Shown: positions 44,122-54,040, counted from the first letter of the stretch. The stretch is DNA of 64,000 nt from Rhodothalassium salexigens DSM 2132 (GCF_004341375.1 NZ_SLXO01000004.1:1-64000), one strand, 5' to 3'. Numbers and translations: made by a program. The notes: generated by a model not told the origin, from the sequence alone.

Positions 44122-44571
44122 TCAGGCGGCTTCGTCCACGGTGAAGATGACGTGGACGTTGGCCACTTTACCGCGCGGCGCCTCGGGCATCTTCGAGACC
44201 ACCACCTCGTCCTGGTGAATGTCCTTCAATTCACCGGACTGTTTGAAGTAGAAGTGGTGGTGATCCTCGGTGTTGGTGTCGAAATAGGTCCGCGAGGGTT
44301 CGATCACCAGTTCCTTGAGCAGCCCGGCTTCGGTGAATTGGTGCAGGGTGTTGTACACCGTGGCCAGGGAGACCTTGATGCCGCCGGTCACGGCATCTTC
44401 GTGCAGCGATTCCGCGGTCACATGACGGTCACCTTCATGGTCGAACAACAGACGGGCGAGCGCCAGACGTTGACGGGTGGGGCGCAGGCCGGCCTGACGC
44501 AGCTTTTCCAGGAGAACGGCGTAGGGACGCAGATTCTCCGATGCCGCGTGATCAATATTCGGCTTAGCCAT
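44122..44571 (-). CDS. irr: Iron response regulator Irr (Fur family)
   Basis: A 149-aa Fur-family regulator that in alphaproteobacteria reports heme and iron status and controls heme synthesis and iron uptake. Seen: LRQAGLRPTRQRLALARLLF, the DNA helix in ITGGIKVSLATVYNTLHQF-type sequence (VSLATVYNTLHQFTEAGLL), and DTNTEDHHHFYFKQSGEL with the HHH heme/metal site of Irr. The N-terminal GCPWHD heme motif of Bradyrhizobium Irr is missing, as in most Irr proteins. AAGGAGAG precedes the ATG. An Irr-box-like sequence lies 140 nt upstream and the heme operon is 13 kb away. Confidence 0.93.
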   Translation of the reverse strand: MAKPNIDHAASENLRPYAVLLEKLRQAGLRPTRQRLALARLLFDHEGDRHVTAESLHEDAVTGGIKVSLATVYNTLHQFTEAGLLKELVIEPSRTYFDTNTEDHHHFYFKQSGELKDIHQDEVVVSKMPEAPRGKVANVHVIFTVDEAA

Positions 44572-44590
44572 GGGTTGTCTTCTCTCCTTG

Positions 44591-44603
44591 TTACAATGTG
44601 TAA
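44591..44603 (-). promoter_or_regulatory. Dyad in the irr leader
   Basis: TTACA-ATG-TGTAA, a perfect 5+3+5 dyad 20 nt upstream of the irr start. It could be an operator within the transcribed leader or a promoter-proximal site. No regulator assigned. Confidence 0.35.
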
Positions 44604-44710
44604 ACTTTGTTCATTTTTCTGATCAAGAAAATCGTCGTGTCATCAAAGCGGTGCGCTTTCGCGCGGATTTCCGGCGCTTTGAGGTGCACGACGAGCTCTT
44701 AATGTTCTTA

Positions 44711-44726
44711 TTTAGATCATTCTAGG
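44711..44726. promoter_or_regulatory. Irr-box (ICE)-like sequence upstream of irr
   Basis: TTTAGATCATTCTAGG, to be compared with the Irr/ICE dyad as I recall it, TTTAGAA-NN-TTCTAAA; the central TTTAGA..TTCTA agrees and three positions differ. It lies 140 nt before irr, so autoregulation by Irr is a natural inference. Confidence 0.55.
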
Positions 44727-44744
44727 GCGCTATGTCAACCCTGT

Positions 44745-46139
44745 TCAATTTCCTGTGAGGATGCGATCGAACAACTGCCGGACGGTGGGCACGAAGCCGT
44801 TCGAATAAAAGGGATCACGGGCGAAATTGTGGGCATTGTGGCCGGCGAACACCAGGTTGTTTTCGACGCTGCCGCCATGTGCCACGTCCTGCAGGGTCTT
44901 CTGGATGCAGAAGCTGCGCGGGTCGGCCTTGCGCCCGGTCGAGTTCTTGTCGTTGTCGGCCCAGTTGGAAAAGCTGCACTGGCTCAGACAGCCCATGCAA
45001 TCGGCCTGATCCTTGCGGATTTCCGCCGCCTTTTCGGGCGTTACGAAGATCAGCGTATCGTCGGGGGTCTTCAGCGGTTCGGTGAAGCCGGCGGCCAGCC
45101 ATTGTTCGGCCTTGGCCTTGTCGTCGGGCGACACGAACAGCGCCTTGCGCCCGCTGTCGAACAGCGGCACCGACAACTCGCCCTCGGGCGCGCCGGCCAC
45201 CGGGATCTGGCGTTCCGAGCGCGCCTGCAGCTCCAGCAGGAAGGGGTTGTTGACCGCCGAGGAATAGAAGCCGGTGGGCGAGAACTGGTGCAGGAACACG
45301 TCGCCCTCGTCGAGCGCCAGCAGCTTCTGTTTCCAGGCGTCCGAAATCGGGCTTTCCTGGGTCAGCAGCGGCCGGGTGCCGAACTGGAACGCGATCGGGC
45401 CCAATTCGTCATTGTCGATCCACTGTTCCCATTCGCGCAGGTACCAGACCCCGCCGGCCATGACGATCGGCACCTCGGGCACGTTCATCGCCCGCATGGT
45501 CTCGCGCAGCGCCTTGACGCGCGGATAGGGGTCTTGCGGCTGGGTCGGGTCTTCGGCGTTGCTCAACCCGTTATGGCCGCCCGCCTTCCACGGGTCTTCA
45601 TAGACCACCGCGCCGAGATAGTCGGAGAATTTGCTGTAGGCGCGCTTCCACAGTGCTCGGAACGCGCGGCCCGACGACACGATGGGGTAGTAATAGACGC
45701 CATACCCCGACGCGATCTCGGCCAGGCGATAGGGCATGCCGGCGCCGCAGGTGACGCCGTGGACCAGTTCGCGGGTGCGTTCGAGCACCCCGTGCAGAAC
45801 CCGCTGGGCGCCGCCCATTTCCCACAGCACATTGATGTTGATGGCGCCCAAGCCCTTGGACACCTCATAGGCCCGGCGCACCTGGTCGATGCCGCCGCGG
45901 ATCGCATAGGCGACCAGTTCTTCATGGCGCTCGCGCCGGGTCCGGCCGTGATAGATCTGCGGGATCACGTCGCCGTTTTCGTCATAGCTGTCGGCATTGA
46001 CCGCCGAGACGGTGCCGACGCCGCCGGCCAATGCCCACGGCCCCGACGACGCGCCCGAGGTCACGGCAACGCCCTTGCCGCCTTCGATCAAGGGCAGGAT
46101 CTCGCGGCCGCCGAGGCGGATCGGATTCAAGGTTTTCAT
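44745..46139 (-). CDS. Nitronate monooxygenase-family FMN protein
   Basis: A 464-aa TIM-barrel flavoprotein of the nitronate monooxygenase/2-nitropropane dioxygenase family. Seen: GVGTVSAVNADSYDENGDVI near the start, GINVLWEMGGAQRV-like INVLWEMGG, VVYEDPWKAGGHNG (with the catalytic His region), VPIVMAGGVWYLREW and GPIAFQFGTRPLL. The C-terminal 90 residues go beyond the classical enzyme and carry DCMGCLSQCSFSNW and a later SFC, a cysteine set that could bind metal or an Fe-S cluster. Start at 46139 (MKTLNPIRLGG) fits the barrel. Substrate unknown; a single-gene unit between irr and pnp. Confidence 0.85.
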   Translation of the reverse strand: MKTLNPIRLGGREILPLIEGGKGVAVTSGASSGPWALAGGVGTVSAVNADSYDENGDVIPQIYHGRTRRERHEELVAYAIRGGIDQVRRAYEVSKGLGAININVLWEMGGAQRVLHGVLERTRELVHGVTCGAGMPYRLAEIASGYGVYYYPIVSSGRAFRALWKRAYSKFSDYLGAVVYEDPWKAGGHNGLSNAEDPTQPQDPYPRVKALRETMRAMNVPEVPIVMAGGVWYLREWEQWIDNDELGPIAFQFGTRPLLTQESPISDAWKQKLLALDEGDVFLHQFSPTGFYSSAVNNPFLLELQARSERQIPVAGAPEGELSVPLFDSGRKALFVSPDDKAKAEQWLAAGFTEPLKTPDDTLIFVTPEKAAEIRKDQADCMGCLSQCSFSNWADNDKNSTGRKADPRSFCIQKTLQDVAHGGSVENNLVFAGHNAHNFARDPFYSNGFVPTVRQLFDRILTGN

Positions 46140-46290
46140 CACAGCAATCCCCCAACACAACACGGGACGAAACAGGCGGTCCTGGCCATGCCCGATCGGG
46201 CTAAACAGGACTGAAATAGTCCGTGTTCGATAGATATGACATGGGCGGCATTGCCCAGACAAGCAACCCCGCCCCGTCACCGTGACGACA

Positions 46291-46327
46291 CGGCGCGGCA
46301 GTCACCCTGTGGCATCCTGCCGCGCCG
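46291..46327 (-). terminator. Hairpin downstream of pnp
   Basis: An 11-bp perfect stem CGGCGCGGCAG / CTGCCGCGCCG (15-nt loop) begins 14 nt past the pnp stop. No T-run follows, so termination may need Rho, or it protects the mRNA 3' end. Confidence 0.55.
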
Positions 46328-46340
46328 GTCATGATCTGGC

Positions 46341-48485
46341 TCAGCCCTTCCGACCGCCGCCGGGCTTCTTGGCCGGGCGGGTGTCTTCCAGTTCTTCACC
46401 GGTTTCCTGGTTCACGAGGCGCATGGACAGGCGCACCTTACCGCGGTCGTCCACGTCGAGCACCTTGACCTTCACCATGTCGCCTTCATTGACCACGTCG
46501 GTGACCTTGTTGACCCGGTCCTCGGTCAGTTCCGAGATGTGGACCAGGCCGTCGCGGCTGCCGATGAAGTTGACGAAGGCGCCGAAGTCCATGATGCGGA
46601 CCACCTTGCCGTCGTAGATGTGGCCGATCTCGGGCTCGGCGACGATGCCGGTGATCCACTTCTTGGCCGCCTCGATCTTGTCGCCGTCGGCCGACGCGAT
46701 CTTGATGGTGCCGTCGTCCTCGATGTCCACCTTGGCGCCGGTGGTCTCGACGATCTCGCGGATCACCTTGCCGCCGGTGCCGATCACTTCGCGGATCTTC
46801 TCGGTCGGGATGCTGATCGTCTCGATGCGCGGAGCGTAGCGCGACATTTCGGTGCGGCTGTCGGAAATCGCCCGGCCCATCTCGCCCATGATGTGGTCGC
46901 GCCCGCCCTTGGCCTGGGCCAGCGCCTTGGACATGATCTCTTCGGTGATGCCGGTGATCTTGATGTCCATCTGCAGCGAGGTGATGCCCTCGTCGGTGCC
47001 GGCGACCTTGAAGTCCATGTCGCCCAGATGGTCCTCGTCGCCGAGGATGTCCGACAACACGGCGAATCGGTCGCCGTCCTTGATCAGCCCCATGGCGATG
47101 CCCGAGACCGGCCGGGTGATCGGCACGCCGGCGTCCATGAGCGCGAGCGAGGTGCCGCACACGGTGGCCATGGACGACGAGCCGTTGCTCTCGGTGATCT
47201 CCGAGACCACGCGGATCGTGTAGGGGAAGGCGTCGCGGGTCGGCATCACGCCCTTGATGGCGCGATAGGCGAGCTTGCCGTGGCCGATTTCGCGCCGGCC
47301 GGTAAAGCCGACCCGGCCGGTTTCACCCACCGAATAGGGCGGGAAGTTGTAGTGCAGCATGAAGTGCTCGCGGTAGCTGCCGCTGAGCGCGTCGACGATC
47401 TGCTCGTCCTCGCCGGTGCCGAGGGTGACCACCACCAGCGCCTGGGTTTCGCCGCGGGTGAACAGCGCCGAGCCGTGGCTGCGCGGCAGCACTTCCACTT
47501 CCGACAGGATCGGCCGCACCTGGTCGAGCGCGCGGCCGTCGATGCGCGGCTTGCCGTCCAGGATGTTGCCCCGCACGATGCTCTTTTCCAGGCCCTTGAA
47601 CAGGTCGGCCAACAGCAGCGGCTCGATGTCGTCGCGGCCCTCGAAGGCGGCGACCATCTTGTCCTTGGCGGCCGCCACCGCCTGGGTGCGGGCCTGCTTT
47701 TCGGTGATCTGATAGGCGGCTTCCAGGTCGGCCAGCACCAGGTCGCGGATTTCGGCTTCAAGCGCGCCATGGTCGGCCGGTTCGGGCAGGTCCCACGGCT
47801 CCTTGGCGGCTTCCTCGGCCAGTTCGATGATCGCATCGACCACCGGCTGCATCTGCTTGTGGCCGAACATGACCGCGCCGAGCATGGTCTCTTCGTCCAG
47901 TTCCTTGGCCTCCGACTCGACCATCAGCACGGCCTGCTGGGTGCCGGCGACCACCAGGTCGAGCGCGGTGTCTTCCATCTGCGCCAGCGTCGGGTTGAGG
48001 ATATACTGGCCGTCCGTGTAGCCGACGCGCGCGCCGGCGATCGGGCCGAGGAACGGGATCCCCGACAGGGTCAGCGCCGCCGACGCCCCGATCATGGCGA
48101 CCACATCGGGGTCGTTTTCCATGTCGTGGCTCAAGACGGTGCAGATCACCTGGGTGTCGTTCTTGAAATCGGCCGGGAACAAGGGCCGGATCGGCCGGTC
48201 GATCAACCGGCTGGTCAGCGTCTCTTTTTCCGACGGCCGGCCTTCGCGCTTGAAGAAACCGCCCGGGATCTTGCCCGCCGCATAGGTCTTTTCCTGATAA
48301 TTGACCGTCAGCGGGAAGAAGTCCTGCCCCGGCTTGACCGAGCGCGCGGCGCACACGGTGCACAGCACCGCGGTTTCGCCATAGGTGGCGAGCACCGCTC
48401 CGTCGGCCTGACGGGCGATGTGGCCGGTCTCGATGGTCAGGGTGCGACCACCCCATTCCAGGGTCTTACGGTAGATATCGAACAT
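46341..48485 (-). CDS. pnp: Polynucleotide phosphorylase
   Basis: A 714-aa phosphate-dependent 3'-5' exoribonuclease, trimeric, main RNA-decay enzyme with RNase E. Domains in order: RNase PH 1 (residues 1-140), helical linker, RNase PH 2 (about 315-545, with [15 protein letters not shown] and [19 protein letters not shown]), KH (555-615, [25 protein letters not shown]) and S1 (620-690, [26 protein letters not shown]). Length and all motifs are normal. Transcribed after rpsO, with a terminator and a leader hairpin between, as in other proteobacteria where PNPase controls its own mRNA through that leader. Confidence 0.98.
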   Translation of the reverse strand: MFDIYRKTLEWGGRTLTIETGHIARQADGAVLATYGETAVLCTVCAARSVKPGQDFFPLTVNYQEKTYAAGKIPGGFFKREGRPSEKETLTSRLIDRPIRPLFPADFKNDTQVICTVLSHDMENDPDVVAMIGASAALTLSGIPFLGPIAGARVGYTDGQYILNPTLAQMEDTALDLVVAGTQQAVLMVESEAKELDEETMLGAVMFGHKQMQPVVDAIIELAEEAAKEPWDLPEPADHGALEAEIRDLVLADLEAAYQITEKQARTQAVAAAKDKMVAAFEGRDDIEPLLLADLFKGLEKSIVRGNILDGKPRIDGRALDQVRPILSEVEVLPRSHGSALFTRGETQALVVVTLGTGEDEQIVDALSGSYREHFMLHYNFPPYSVGETGRVGFTGRREIGHGKLAYRAIKGVMPTRDAFPYTIRVVSEITESNGSSSMATVCGTSLALMDAGVPITRPVSGIAMGLIKDGDRFAVLSDILGDEDHLGDMDFKVAGTDEGITSLQMDIKITGITEEIMSKALAQAKGGRDHIMGEMGRAISDSRTEMSRYAPRIETISIPTEKIREVIGTGGKVIREIVETTGAKVDIEDDGTIKIASADGDKIEAAKKWITGIVAEPEIGHIYDGKVVRIMDFGAFVNFIGSRDGLVHISELTEDRVNKVTDVVNEGDMVKVKVLDVDDRGKVRLSMRLVNQETGEELEDTRPAKKPGGGRKG

Positions 48486-48508
48486 GCCTTCGCTATGCCT
48501 TTGTCATG

Positions 48509-48540
48509 GCCGGTGGGTGTGCCACTCCCCTGCCACCGGC
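48509..48540 (-). promoter_or_regulatory. Hairpin in the pnp leader
   Basis: GCCGGTGG (48509-48516) pairs with CCACCGGC (48533-48540), 24 nt before the pnp ATG. In enterobacteria a leader stem cut by RNase III lets PNPase repress its own synthesis; the position is right, the mechanism is inferred. Confidence 0.5.
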
Positions 48541-48666
48541 GTCGGCGGGACCCTATGCCCCGCCCCTGTCTCATACGGCGTGCCCCCGGCGAAAGAAGTG
48601 GAACGAGCCGGAAGCCTATGATGTGGGCTTCGTCCGGGCGGCGCCGCAAGGGGCTACCCGAACAGC

Positions 48667-48697
48667 AAAAGGCCGGCACGTTGGGTGCGCCGGCCTT
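48667..48697 (-). terminator. Intrinsic terminator of rpsO
   Basis: A 9-bp stem AAGGCCGGC / GCCGGCCTT (11-nt loop) with four T at its base on the minus strand, 10 nt past the rpsO stop. It would partly separate rpsO from pnp expression. Confidence 0.75.
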
Positions 48698-48706
48698 CGG
48701 CAGTGA

Positions 48707-48976
48707 CTATTTACGCAAGCCCAGGCTCTTGATGAGCGCGCTGTAGCGGTTCTGGTCGTTGCGCTTGAGGTAATCAAGCAGACGACGCCGCTTGTTGACC
48801 AGCTTCAGAAGCCCACGGCGGGAGTGGTTGTCCCCCTTATGGGTCTTGAAGTGTTCGGTCAGATTGGTGATCCGCTCGGTCAGCACCGCCACCTGCACTT
48901 CGGGCGACCCGGTGTCGCCGTCTTTGGTGGCATATTGCTTGATCAGTTCCTGCTTGCGTTCAGGCGTAATCGACAT
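48707..48976 (-). CDS. rpsO: 30S ribosomal protein S15
   Basis: S15 of 89 aa, which binds 16S rRNA early in 30S assembly. Complete family sequence: [51 protein letters not shown] and [13 protein letters not shown]. It follows truB by 18 nt on the same strand and is followed by a terminator. In other bacteria S15 represses its own mRNA through the leader; no pseudoknot was confirmed here. Confidence 0.98.
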   Translation of the reverse strand: MSITPERKQELIKQYATKDGDTGSPEVQVAVLTERITNLTEHFKTHKGDNHSRRGLLKLVNKRRRLLDYLKRNDQNRYSALIKSLGLRK

Positions 48977-48994
48977 CGGCCAACTCCTAAGGCG

Positions 48995-49894
48995 CTAAAG
49001 ATTGAACACACGCACGGGCTGGGCTTCTCCGGACCAACATTCGGCGACGGCAATCAGGCCCTCGCCGCGGACGATCCGGACCAACCCTTCCTGCGTTGTG
49101 GGGAGACGGAGGCCTTGACCGTGGCGCACACGATCCGCCTCGCCTTCCGTGACGGCCAGTGCCGGGATGTCGGCCAGCGCGGTCATCACGGGAAGAGGGA
49201 TCTCCTCCGGCGGCGCACTATGGCTGAGCGCCTCCAGTTTTTCCAGCGAAATCGCTTGGCTTTCGTCGAACGGGCCGACGCTGGTGCGGCGCAGCGCCGA
49301 GACATGGCCAAGGGTGCCCAGGGCCTCGGCCAGATCGCGCGCCAGGCTGCGCACATAGGTGCCGGCGCCGCAGCTCATCTCCAGGCGCGACCAGCCCTCG
49401 ACGTCATTGTGTTCGACCAGCTCCAGACTGTCGATTTCCACCGGCCGGGCCTCCAATTCCACGATCTCGCCCTCGCGCGCCAGGTCGTAGGCGCGCCGGC
49501 CGTCCACCTTGATCGCCGAGAACGCCGGCGGCACCTGGTCGATGGTGCCGACGAAGTCGTCCAGATGCGCCTCGATCGCCGGCGCCGTGGGCGTGGCGCC
49601 GCCGGTCTCGGTGACCTGGCCGTCGCGGTCGAGGGTGTCGCGCGCCTCGCCCCAGGCGATGGTGAAGTCGTAGGTCTTGGTGTTGTCGACGATGAACGCC
49701 ATGGCCTTGGTGGCTTCGCCCAGGCCGATGGGCAGGATGCCGGTGGCGAGCGGGTCGAGGGTACCGGCAAAGCCCGCCTTCTGGGGCTTGACCAGACGCT
49801 TGACCGCGCCCAGGGCGGCGTTCGAGGTCATGTCGGCGGGCTTGTCGAGCACGATCCAGCCATTGAGTTTATTGCCGCGACGGCGCCGGGCCAT
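48995..49894 (-). CDS. truB: tRNA pseudouridine-55 synthase
   Basis: Converts U55 in the T loop of tRNAs to pseudouridine, 299 aa. Seen: GWIVLDKPADMTSNAAL, the catalytic Asp in GFAGTLDPLATGILPIGLGEATK, SAIKVDGRRAYDLAREG, and CGAGTYVRSLARDLAEALG. Length is normal. It begins 4 nt after rbfA and lies in the nusA-infB-rbfA-truB-rpsO-pnp order found throughout proteobacteria. Confidence 0.97.
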   Translation of the reverse strand: MARRRRGNKLNGWIVLDKPADMTSNAALGAVKRLVKPQKAGFAGTLDPLATGILPIGLGEATKAMAFIVDNTKTYDFTIAWGEARDTLDRDGQVTETGGATPTAPAIEAHLDDFVGTIDQVPPAFSAIKVDGRRAYDLAREGEIVELEARPVEIDSLELVEHNDVEGWSRLEMSCGAGTYVRSLARDLAEALGTLGHVSALRRTSVGPFDESQAISLEKLEALSHSAPPEEIPLPVMTALADIPALAVTEGEADRVRHGQGLRLPTTQEGLVRIVRGEGLIAVAECWSGEAQPVRVFNL

Positions 49895-49898
49895 GGGG

Positions 49899-50360
49899 CT
49901 AGTCCTTCTTCTGTTCTTGGTCGTTTGGGTCGGGGGCGGCGTCGGCGTCTGAGTCGTCGGGCGCCGGATCGAGGTCGCGGCGCACCTTGTCGGAGCGCAG
50001 CACCCGGTCGATCTGGTCGGCCTCGTCGAAGCTGTCGTCGAGCGCGAAGCGCAGCGCCGGGGTATGTTTGAGCACCACCCGGCGGCCGAGCCGGCCGCGC
50101 AGATATTTGGCGTGACGGTTGAGCGCTTCGACCGCCGCCGTCTCGCCGCGTCCGCCCAAGGGCACGATGAACACGGTGGCGTTCTTGAGATCGGGGCTGA
50201 CTTGGACCTCGGTGACGGTCAGGGTCAGCGGATCGATGGCGCGGTCGGGCAGGTCCTCGCCGCGCAGGATGTCCGACAGGGTATGGCGTAGGCTTTCGCC
50301 GACGCGCAACTGTCGCACGCTAGGCCCCTTCGACGGGCCGGCTGTCTTCTTTGCCGCCAC
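49899..50360 (-). CDS. rbfA: Ribosome-binding factor A
   Basis: Small-subunit maturation factor of about 153 aa with a KH-like fold. Seen: RVGESLRHTLSDILRGEDL, LTLTVTEVQVSPDLKNATVFIVPL and LRGRLGRRVVLKHTPALRFALDDS. An acidic C-terminal tail of about 20 residues follows. I start at the GTG at 50360, which has AGAGGA 8 nt upstream; an upstream frame to 50441 is not conserved. Next gene truB begins 4 nt after. Confidence 0.93.
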   Translation of the reverse strand: MAAKKTAGPSKGPSVRQLRVGESLRHTLSDILRGEDLPDRAIDPLTLTVTEVQVSPDLKNATVFIVPLGGRGETAAVEALNRHAKYLRGRLGRRVVLKHTPALRFALDDSFDEADQIDRVLRSDKVRRDLDPAPDDSDADAAPDPNDQEQKKD

Positions 50361-50440
50361 GGTGGCTGTCCTCTTGCATTGGGGCCCGAGGGCGTCGGGT
50401 GCGGGCCCGCACACGCGACGCGGCGGGCGCGCAAACGGCA

Positions 50441-50470
50441 CCGGGCCGCCGAAGTCGCTCGGCGGCCCGG
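50441..50470 (-). terminator. GC hairpin between infB and rbfA
   Basis: A perfect 12-bp stem CCGGGCCGCCGA / TCGGCGGCCCGG with a 6-nt loop, 29 nt past the infB stop and 80 nt before rbfA. No T-run, so it is more likely an attenuator or mRNA-stability element than a full stop. Confidence 0.5.
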
Positions 50471-50499
50471 GGTCGCGGCGTCATGCCGCCCGCCGGCGG

Positions 50500-53151
50500 T
50501 CAGAGCTGGCGCGCGTGCTCGGTCTGCACGTAGCACTCGATCTGGTCGCCCTTCTTCACGTCCATGAAGTTGGCGAACATCAGGCCGCATTCGGTGCCGG
50601 CCTCGACCTCGCGCACATCGTCCTTGAAGCGGCGCAGCGAGGCGATGTCGCCTTCATAGACCACCACATCGTCGCGCAGGATCCGGCACTTGGCGCCGGC
50701 CCGCATCTTGCCGTCGAGCACCAGACAGCCGGCCGCCCGGCCGCGCTTGCCGGCGGTGAACACCTCGCGCACCTCGGCCAGGCCCAGGGTTTCCTCGCGC
50801 ACTTCCGGCGCCAACTGCCCGGCCATCAACTCGCGCATGTCGTCGATCAGGTCGTAGATGACGGCATAATATTGGATCGCCACGCCGTTCTGTTCGGCGG
50901 CGTCGCGGGCCTGCTTGTTGGCGCGGACGTTGAAGCCCAGGATGATCGCTTCGGATGCCGCTGCAAGGGTGACATCGCTTTCGGTGATGCCGCCGACTGC
51001 CGCGTGCAGCACCCGCGCGCGGATATCCTCGTTGCCGATCTTCTCCAGCGACGACACGATCGCCTCCACCGAGCCCTGCACGTCACCCTTGACGACGATC
51101 GGGAATTCGGTGGCCTGCTTCTCGCGGATCGCCGAGAACATGCTCTCCAGGCTCGCCGGGGCGGCGGTGGTGCGCTTCGAGCGCAGCTTTTCCTGGCGGT
51201 ATTCGTGAATCTCGCGGGCGCGCGCTTCGTTCTCGACCACGGCGAAATCGTCGCCGGCCGACGGCGTGCCCTGCAAGCCCAACACTTCCACCGGCTGGGC
51301 CGGCCCGGCACTCTTCAGTTGCTGGCCGCGCTCGTCGACCAGCGCGCGCACCCGGCCCCACTCGGCGCCGGCGACGAACACATCGCCCACCTTGAGCGTG
51401 CCGCGCCGGACCAGCAGGCTGGCCACCGGACCGCGACCGCGTTCCAGCTTGGCCTCGATGACCACGCCGTCGGCGTTGCGGTCGGGGTTGGCCTTGAGTT
51501 CCAACAATTCCGACTGCAGCAGGATGGCCTCTTCCAGCTTGTCCAGATTGGTGCCCTGCAAGGCCGACACTTCCACATCCTGGATGTCGCCGCCCATGGC
51601 TTCGACCACCAACTCGTGTTGCAGCAGTTCGTTGCGCACCCGGGTCGGATCGGCGCCCGGCTTGTCGATCTTGTTGATCGCCACGATGATCGGCACCTCG
51701 GCGGCCTTGGCGTGGTTAATCGCCTCGACCGTCTGGGGCATGATGCCGTCGTCGGCGGCGACCACCAGCACCACGATGTCGGTCACGCCGGCGCCGCGTT
51801 GGCGCATCTGGGTGAACGCTTCGTGGCCCGGGGTGTCCAGGAAGGTGATCTTGTTGCCGTCGCCCAACTGCACCTGATAGGCGCCGATATGCTGGGTGAT
51901 GCCACCGGCCTCGCCGGCGACCACGTCGGTCTTGCGCAGCGCGTCGAGCAGCGAGGTCTTGCCGTGGTCCACATGGCCCATGACGGTGACCACCGGCGCG
52001 CGCGAGCGCAGATCGCCGGCATCGTCCTCGTCGCCGATCAGGCCTTCTTCCACATCCGCTTCCGACACGCGCTTCACCTTGTGACCGAACTCTTCCACCA
52101 CGAGCTGCGCGGTGTCCTGGTCCAGCGTTTGATTGATCGTCGCCATGACGCCCATGCCCATCAGCGCCTTGATGACGGCAGGGGCTTTTTCGGCCATGCG
52201 TTGGGCCAGTTCCTGGACGGTGATCGCCTCGGGGATCACCACCTCGCGGCTCTTGCGCTCGGCCTTGTCGCCATCGCCGGCGATTTCGCGTTGGCGCCGG
52301 CGGCGTTCGCGCCGCTTGGCGGCGGCTTCCGAGCGCTGACGTTCGTCGTCGTCGGCGAGCGCGCGGGTCACCGTCAGCTTGCCGCTGCGGCGCTTTTCCT
52401 CGCCCCGGCCCTTGGACGCCTTGGCGGCCTCGGCCTTCTTGGCGGCGGCACCCTTGGCGCCCTTCTTCTTGCGCGCGCCGGCGCTGTCGGCCGACTCGGC
52501 CTCGGGCGTCCCGGCGGCGCGCGCGGCGGCCCGGGCGCGCTCGGTGCGCTTGCGCGCCTCCTCGCTCTCCTGTTCGAGCCGGGCGGCCTCTTCGGCCTTG
52601 CGCCGCTCTTCCTGCTCGCGGGCCTTGCGAGCCTTGTCCTCGGCGGCCTGCTTGGCGGCTTCCTCGGCCCGGCGCCGGGCTTCGGTCTCGGCGGCGGCCT
52701 CTTCCTGTTCAGCCTGGGCCTGCTCGGCCTCGCGCGCCTTGCGCAGCGCCTCTTCTTCACGCCGGCGGCGTTCTTCCTCGACCTTGCGCCGTTCGGCCTC
52801 TTCCTGCGCCTGGCGCAGGGCGCCGGTGCGCGCCGCGATCTCGGCCTGGGTCAGACCGCCGCGTCCGCCGCCCTGGGGCCGGCGCGGTTTCTGCGCCCCG
52901 CCGCGTCCGCCGCCGGTCGGCGCGGGTTTCGCCTCGCCGGTTTTCTGCGGGGCGGCCTGCTCGTTGGTCGCGGCGTCGGCGTCCGCGGCGGCGCCCGGTC
53001 CCTTCTTCAGGGTCCGCTTGCGCTTGCGTTCGACCACCACGGGCTTCGACCGGCCGTGGCTGAACGATTGGCGCACCTTGCCGGTCTCCACGCCCTTACC
53101 GGCGCCGAGCGTTCCGCGTCCCGAAAGTGTCAGCTTTTTTTCGTCACTCAT
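50500..53151 (-). CDS. infB: Translation initiation factor IF-2
   Basis: GTPase of 883 aa that brings initiator tRNA to the 30S subunit. The first 290 residues are a low-complexity, charged N-terminal region with Ala/Lys/Glu/Arg runs, longer than the core needs and typical of alphaproteobacteria. The G domain has [14 protein letters not shown] (about 388-401), [15 protein letters not shown] and NKIDKPGAD. Domains II-IV follow to [17 protein letters not shown] at the end. Normal family member. Leftward operon nusA-ylxR-infB-rbfA-truB. Confidence 0.98.
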   Translation of the reverse strand: MSDEKKLTLSGRGTLGAGKGVETGKVRQSFSHGRSKPVVVERKRKRTLKKGPGAAADADAATNEQAAPQKTGEAKPAPTGGGRGGAQKPRRPQGGGRGGLTQAEIAARTGALRQAQEEAERRKVEEERRRREEEALRKAREAEQAQAEQEEAAAETEARRRAEEAAKQAAEDKARKAREQEERRKAEEAARLEQESEEARKRTERARAAARAAGTPEAESADSAGARKKKGAKGAAAKKAEAAKASKGRGEEKRRSGKLTVTRALADDDERQRSEAAAKRRERRRRQREIAGDGDKAERKSREVVIPEAITVQELAQRMAEKAPAVIKALMGMGVMATINQTLDQDTAQLVVEEFGHKVKRVSEADVEEGLIGDEDDAGDLRSRAPVVTVMGHVDHGKTSLLDALRKTDVVAGEAGGITQHIGAYQVQLGDGNKITFLDTPGHEAFTQMRQRGAGVTDIVVLVVAADDGIMPQTVEAINHAKAAEVPIIVAINKIDKPGADPTRVRNELLQHELVVEAMGGDIQDVEVSALQGTNLDKLEEAILLQSELLELKANPDRNADGVVIEAKLERGRGPVASLLVRRGTLKVGDVFVAGAEWGRVRALVDERGQQLKSAGPAQPVEVLGLQGTPSAGDDFAVVENEARAREIHEYRQEKLRSKRTTAAPASLESMFSAIREKQATEFPIVVKGDVQGSVEAIVSSLEKIGNEDIRARVLHAAVGGITESDVTLAAASEAIILGFNVRANKQARDAAEQNGVAIQYYAVIYDLIDDMRELMAGQLAPEVREETLGLAEVREVFTAGKRGRAAGCLVLDGKMRAGAKCRILRDDVVVYEGDIASLRRFKDDVREVEAGTECGLMFANFMDVKKGDQIECYVQTEHARQL

Positions 53152-53162
53152 GCCGCTTCAAT

Positions 53163-54029
53163 TCAACCTTTCTCGTCGGGAACAATCCCGGCATGTCCGG
53201 TCTCGATGCCTCGGTACCGGGCTAGCCGCTTGACATCAAGCAGCAGTGTTCGCGCGCCGCCGCTAGGATTAACAGCGGCGTGTACCACATTTCCCCGGCC
53301 CAACGCCAAGGACAATTCCTGGCGGTCGAACAGGTCGACCACCGTGACGCCCGCACCGGCCAGCCGGTCGAGCTTGGCGCGGCCATCCGCGGCGGCGTCG
53401 GCCGCGTGGATCAGCACCGCCGTTTGACCCCGGCGCAGCGCTTCGGCGACCTTCTCGAAGCCGGTGACCACATGGCCCGCGCCGCGCTCCAGACCCAAAC
53501 GGTCCAGGCAGCGCCGCGCCAGCAGCCGGTCGATCCAGTCGGCCAGGTCGCCCGGCACCTGCTCGGCCGCCACCGGCGCCTTGAAGCCGCGCGCTGCCAG
53601 GCCCTGAAAGCGCCGCTTGGCCAACGCGGTTTCCAGCGCCGCCCGGTCGGGCTCCAGCCAGCATCCGCGCCCGGGCAGCTTGGCCGCCACGTCGGGGACG
53701 ATCTCGCCCGCCGGGCCACGCGCCAAGCGGATCAGGGTTTCCGCCGGCGCCGTGTCACCGGTCAGGATGCCGCGTCGCTCGGGCGCCGCCTTGCGCCTTT
53801 GCGCGGGCGTTGCGGCGCGCGCCGGGCGGTCAGCACCGCCGTCCGTGCCCTTGCCGGTGTCGTTGGCGGCCTTATCACCCGTGCCGGTGCCGTCGGCCTC
53901 GGCCGCGTCGCGCGCGCCCTGGCCCCGGTGCGGTCGCCGCCGGGCCTTGGCCCGGGGCGGCGGCGACCCGGCAGGCGCTCTGCCACCGGCTCGGGCCCCG
54001 GCTCGGCGCTTGGGCGAGGATTTGGCCAT
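53163..54029 (-). CDS. ylxR: YlxR-like RNA-binding protein with L7Ae-like C-terminus
   Basis: A 288-aa protein between nusA and infB. A basic, disordered N-terminus (about 85 residues) precedes a YlxR (DUF448) domain (about 85-160; RRGILTGDTAPAETLIRLARGPAGEIVPDVAAKLPGRGCWL is its usual pattern in pieces), then a part with LGLERGAGHVVTGFEKVAEALRRG and AVLIHAADAAADGRAKL like the L7Ae/L30e fold. In many alphaproteobacteria the two domains are fused as here, unlike in Bacillus, where they are separate genes ylxR and ylxQ. Predicted to bind RNA, perhaps near the ribosome. The start ATG at 54029 is 11 nt past nusA. Confidence 0.85.
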   Translation of the reverse strand: MAKSSPKRRAGARAGGRAPAGSPPPRAKARRRPHRGQGARDAAEADGTGTGDKAANDTGKGTDGGADRPARAATPAQRRKAAPERRGILTGDTAPAETLIRLARGPAGEIVPDVAAKLPGRGCWLEPDRAALETALAKRRFQGLAARGFKAPVAAEQVPGDLADWIDRLLARRCLDRLGLERGAGHVVTGFEKVAEALRRGQTAVLIHAADAAADGRAKLDRLAGAGVTVVDLFDRQELSLALGRGNVVHAAVNPSGGARTLLLDVKRLARYRGIETGHAGIVPDEKG

Positions 54030-54040
54030 CGCGCGCCGGC

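Noticed and set aside
46539-48746. 735-aa plus-strand frame opposite pnp
   Set aside because: Antisense shadow; His/Asp/Gly-rich sequence typical of reverse-read GC-rich genes.
50119-53427. 1,102-aa open frame on the plus strand opposite infB and part of ylxR
   Set aside because: Shadow of the real genes caused by high GC third positions; the minus strand has recognisable IF-2 motifs from end to end.
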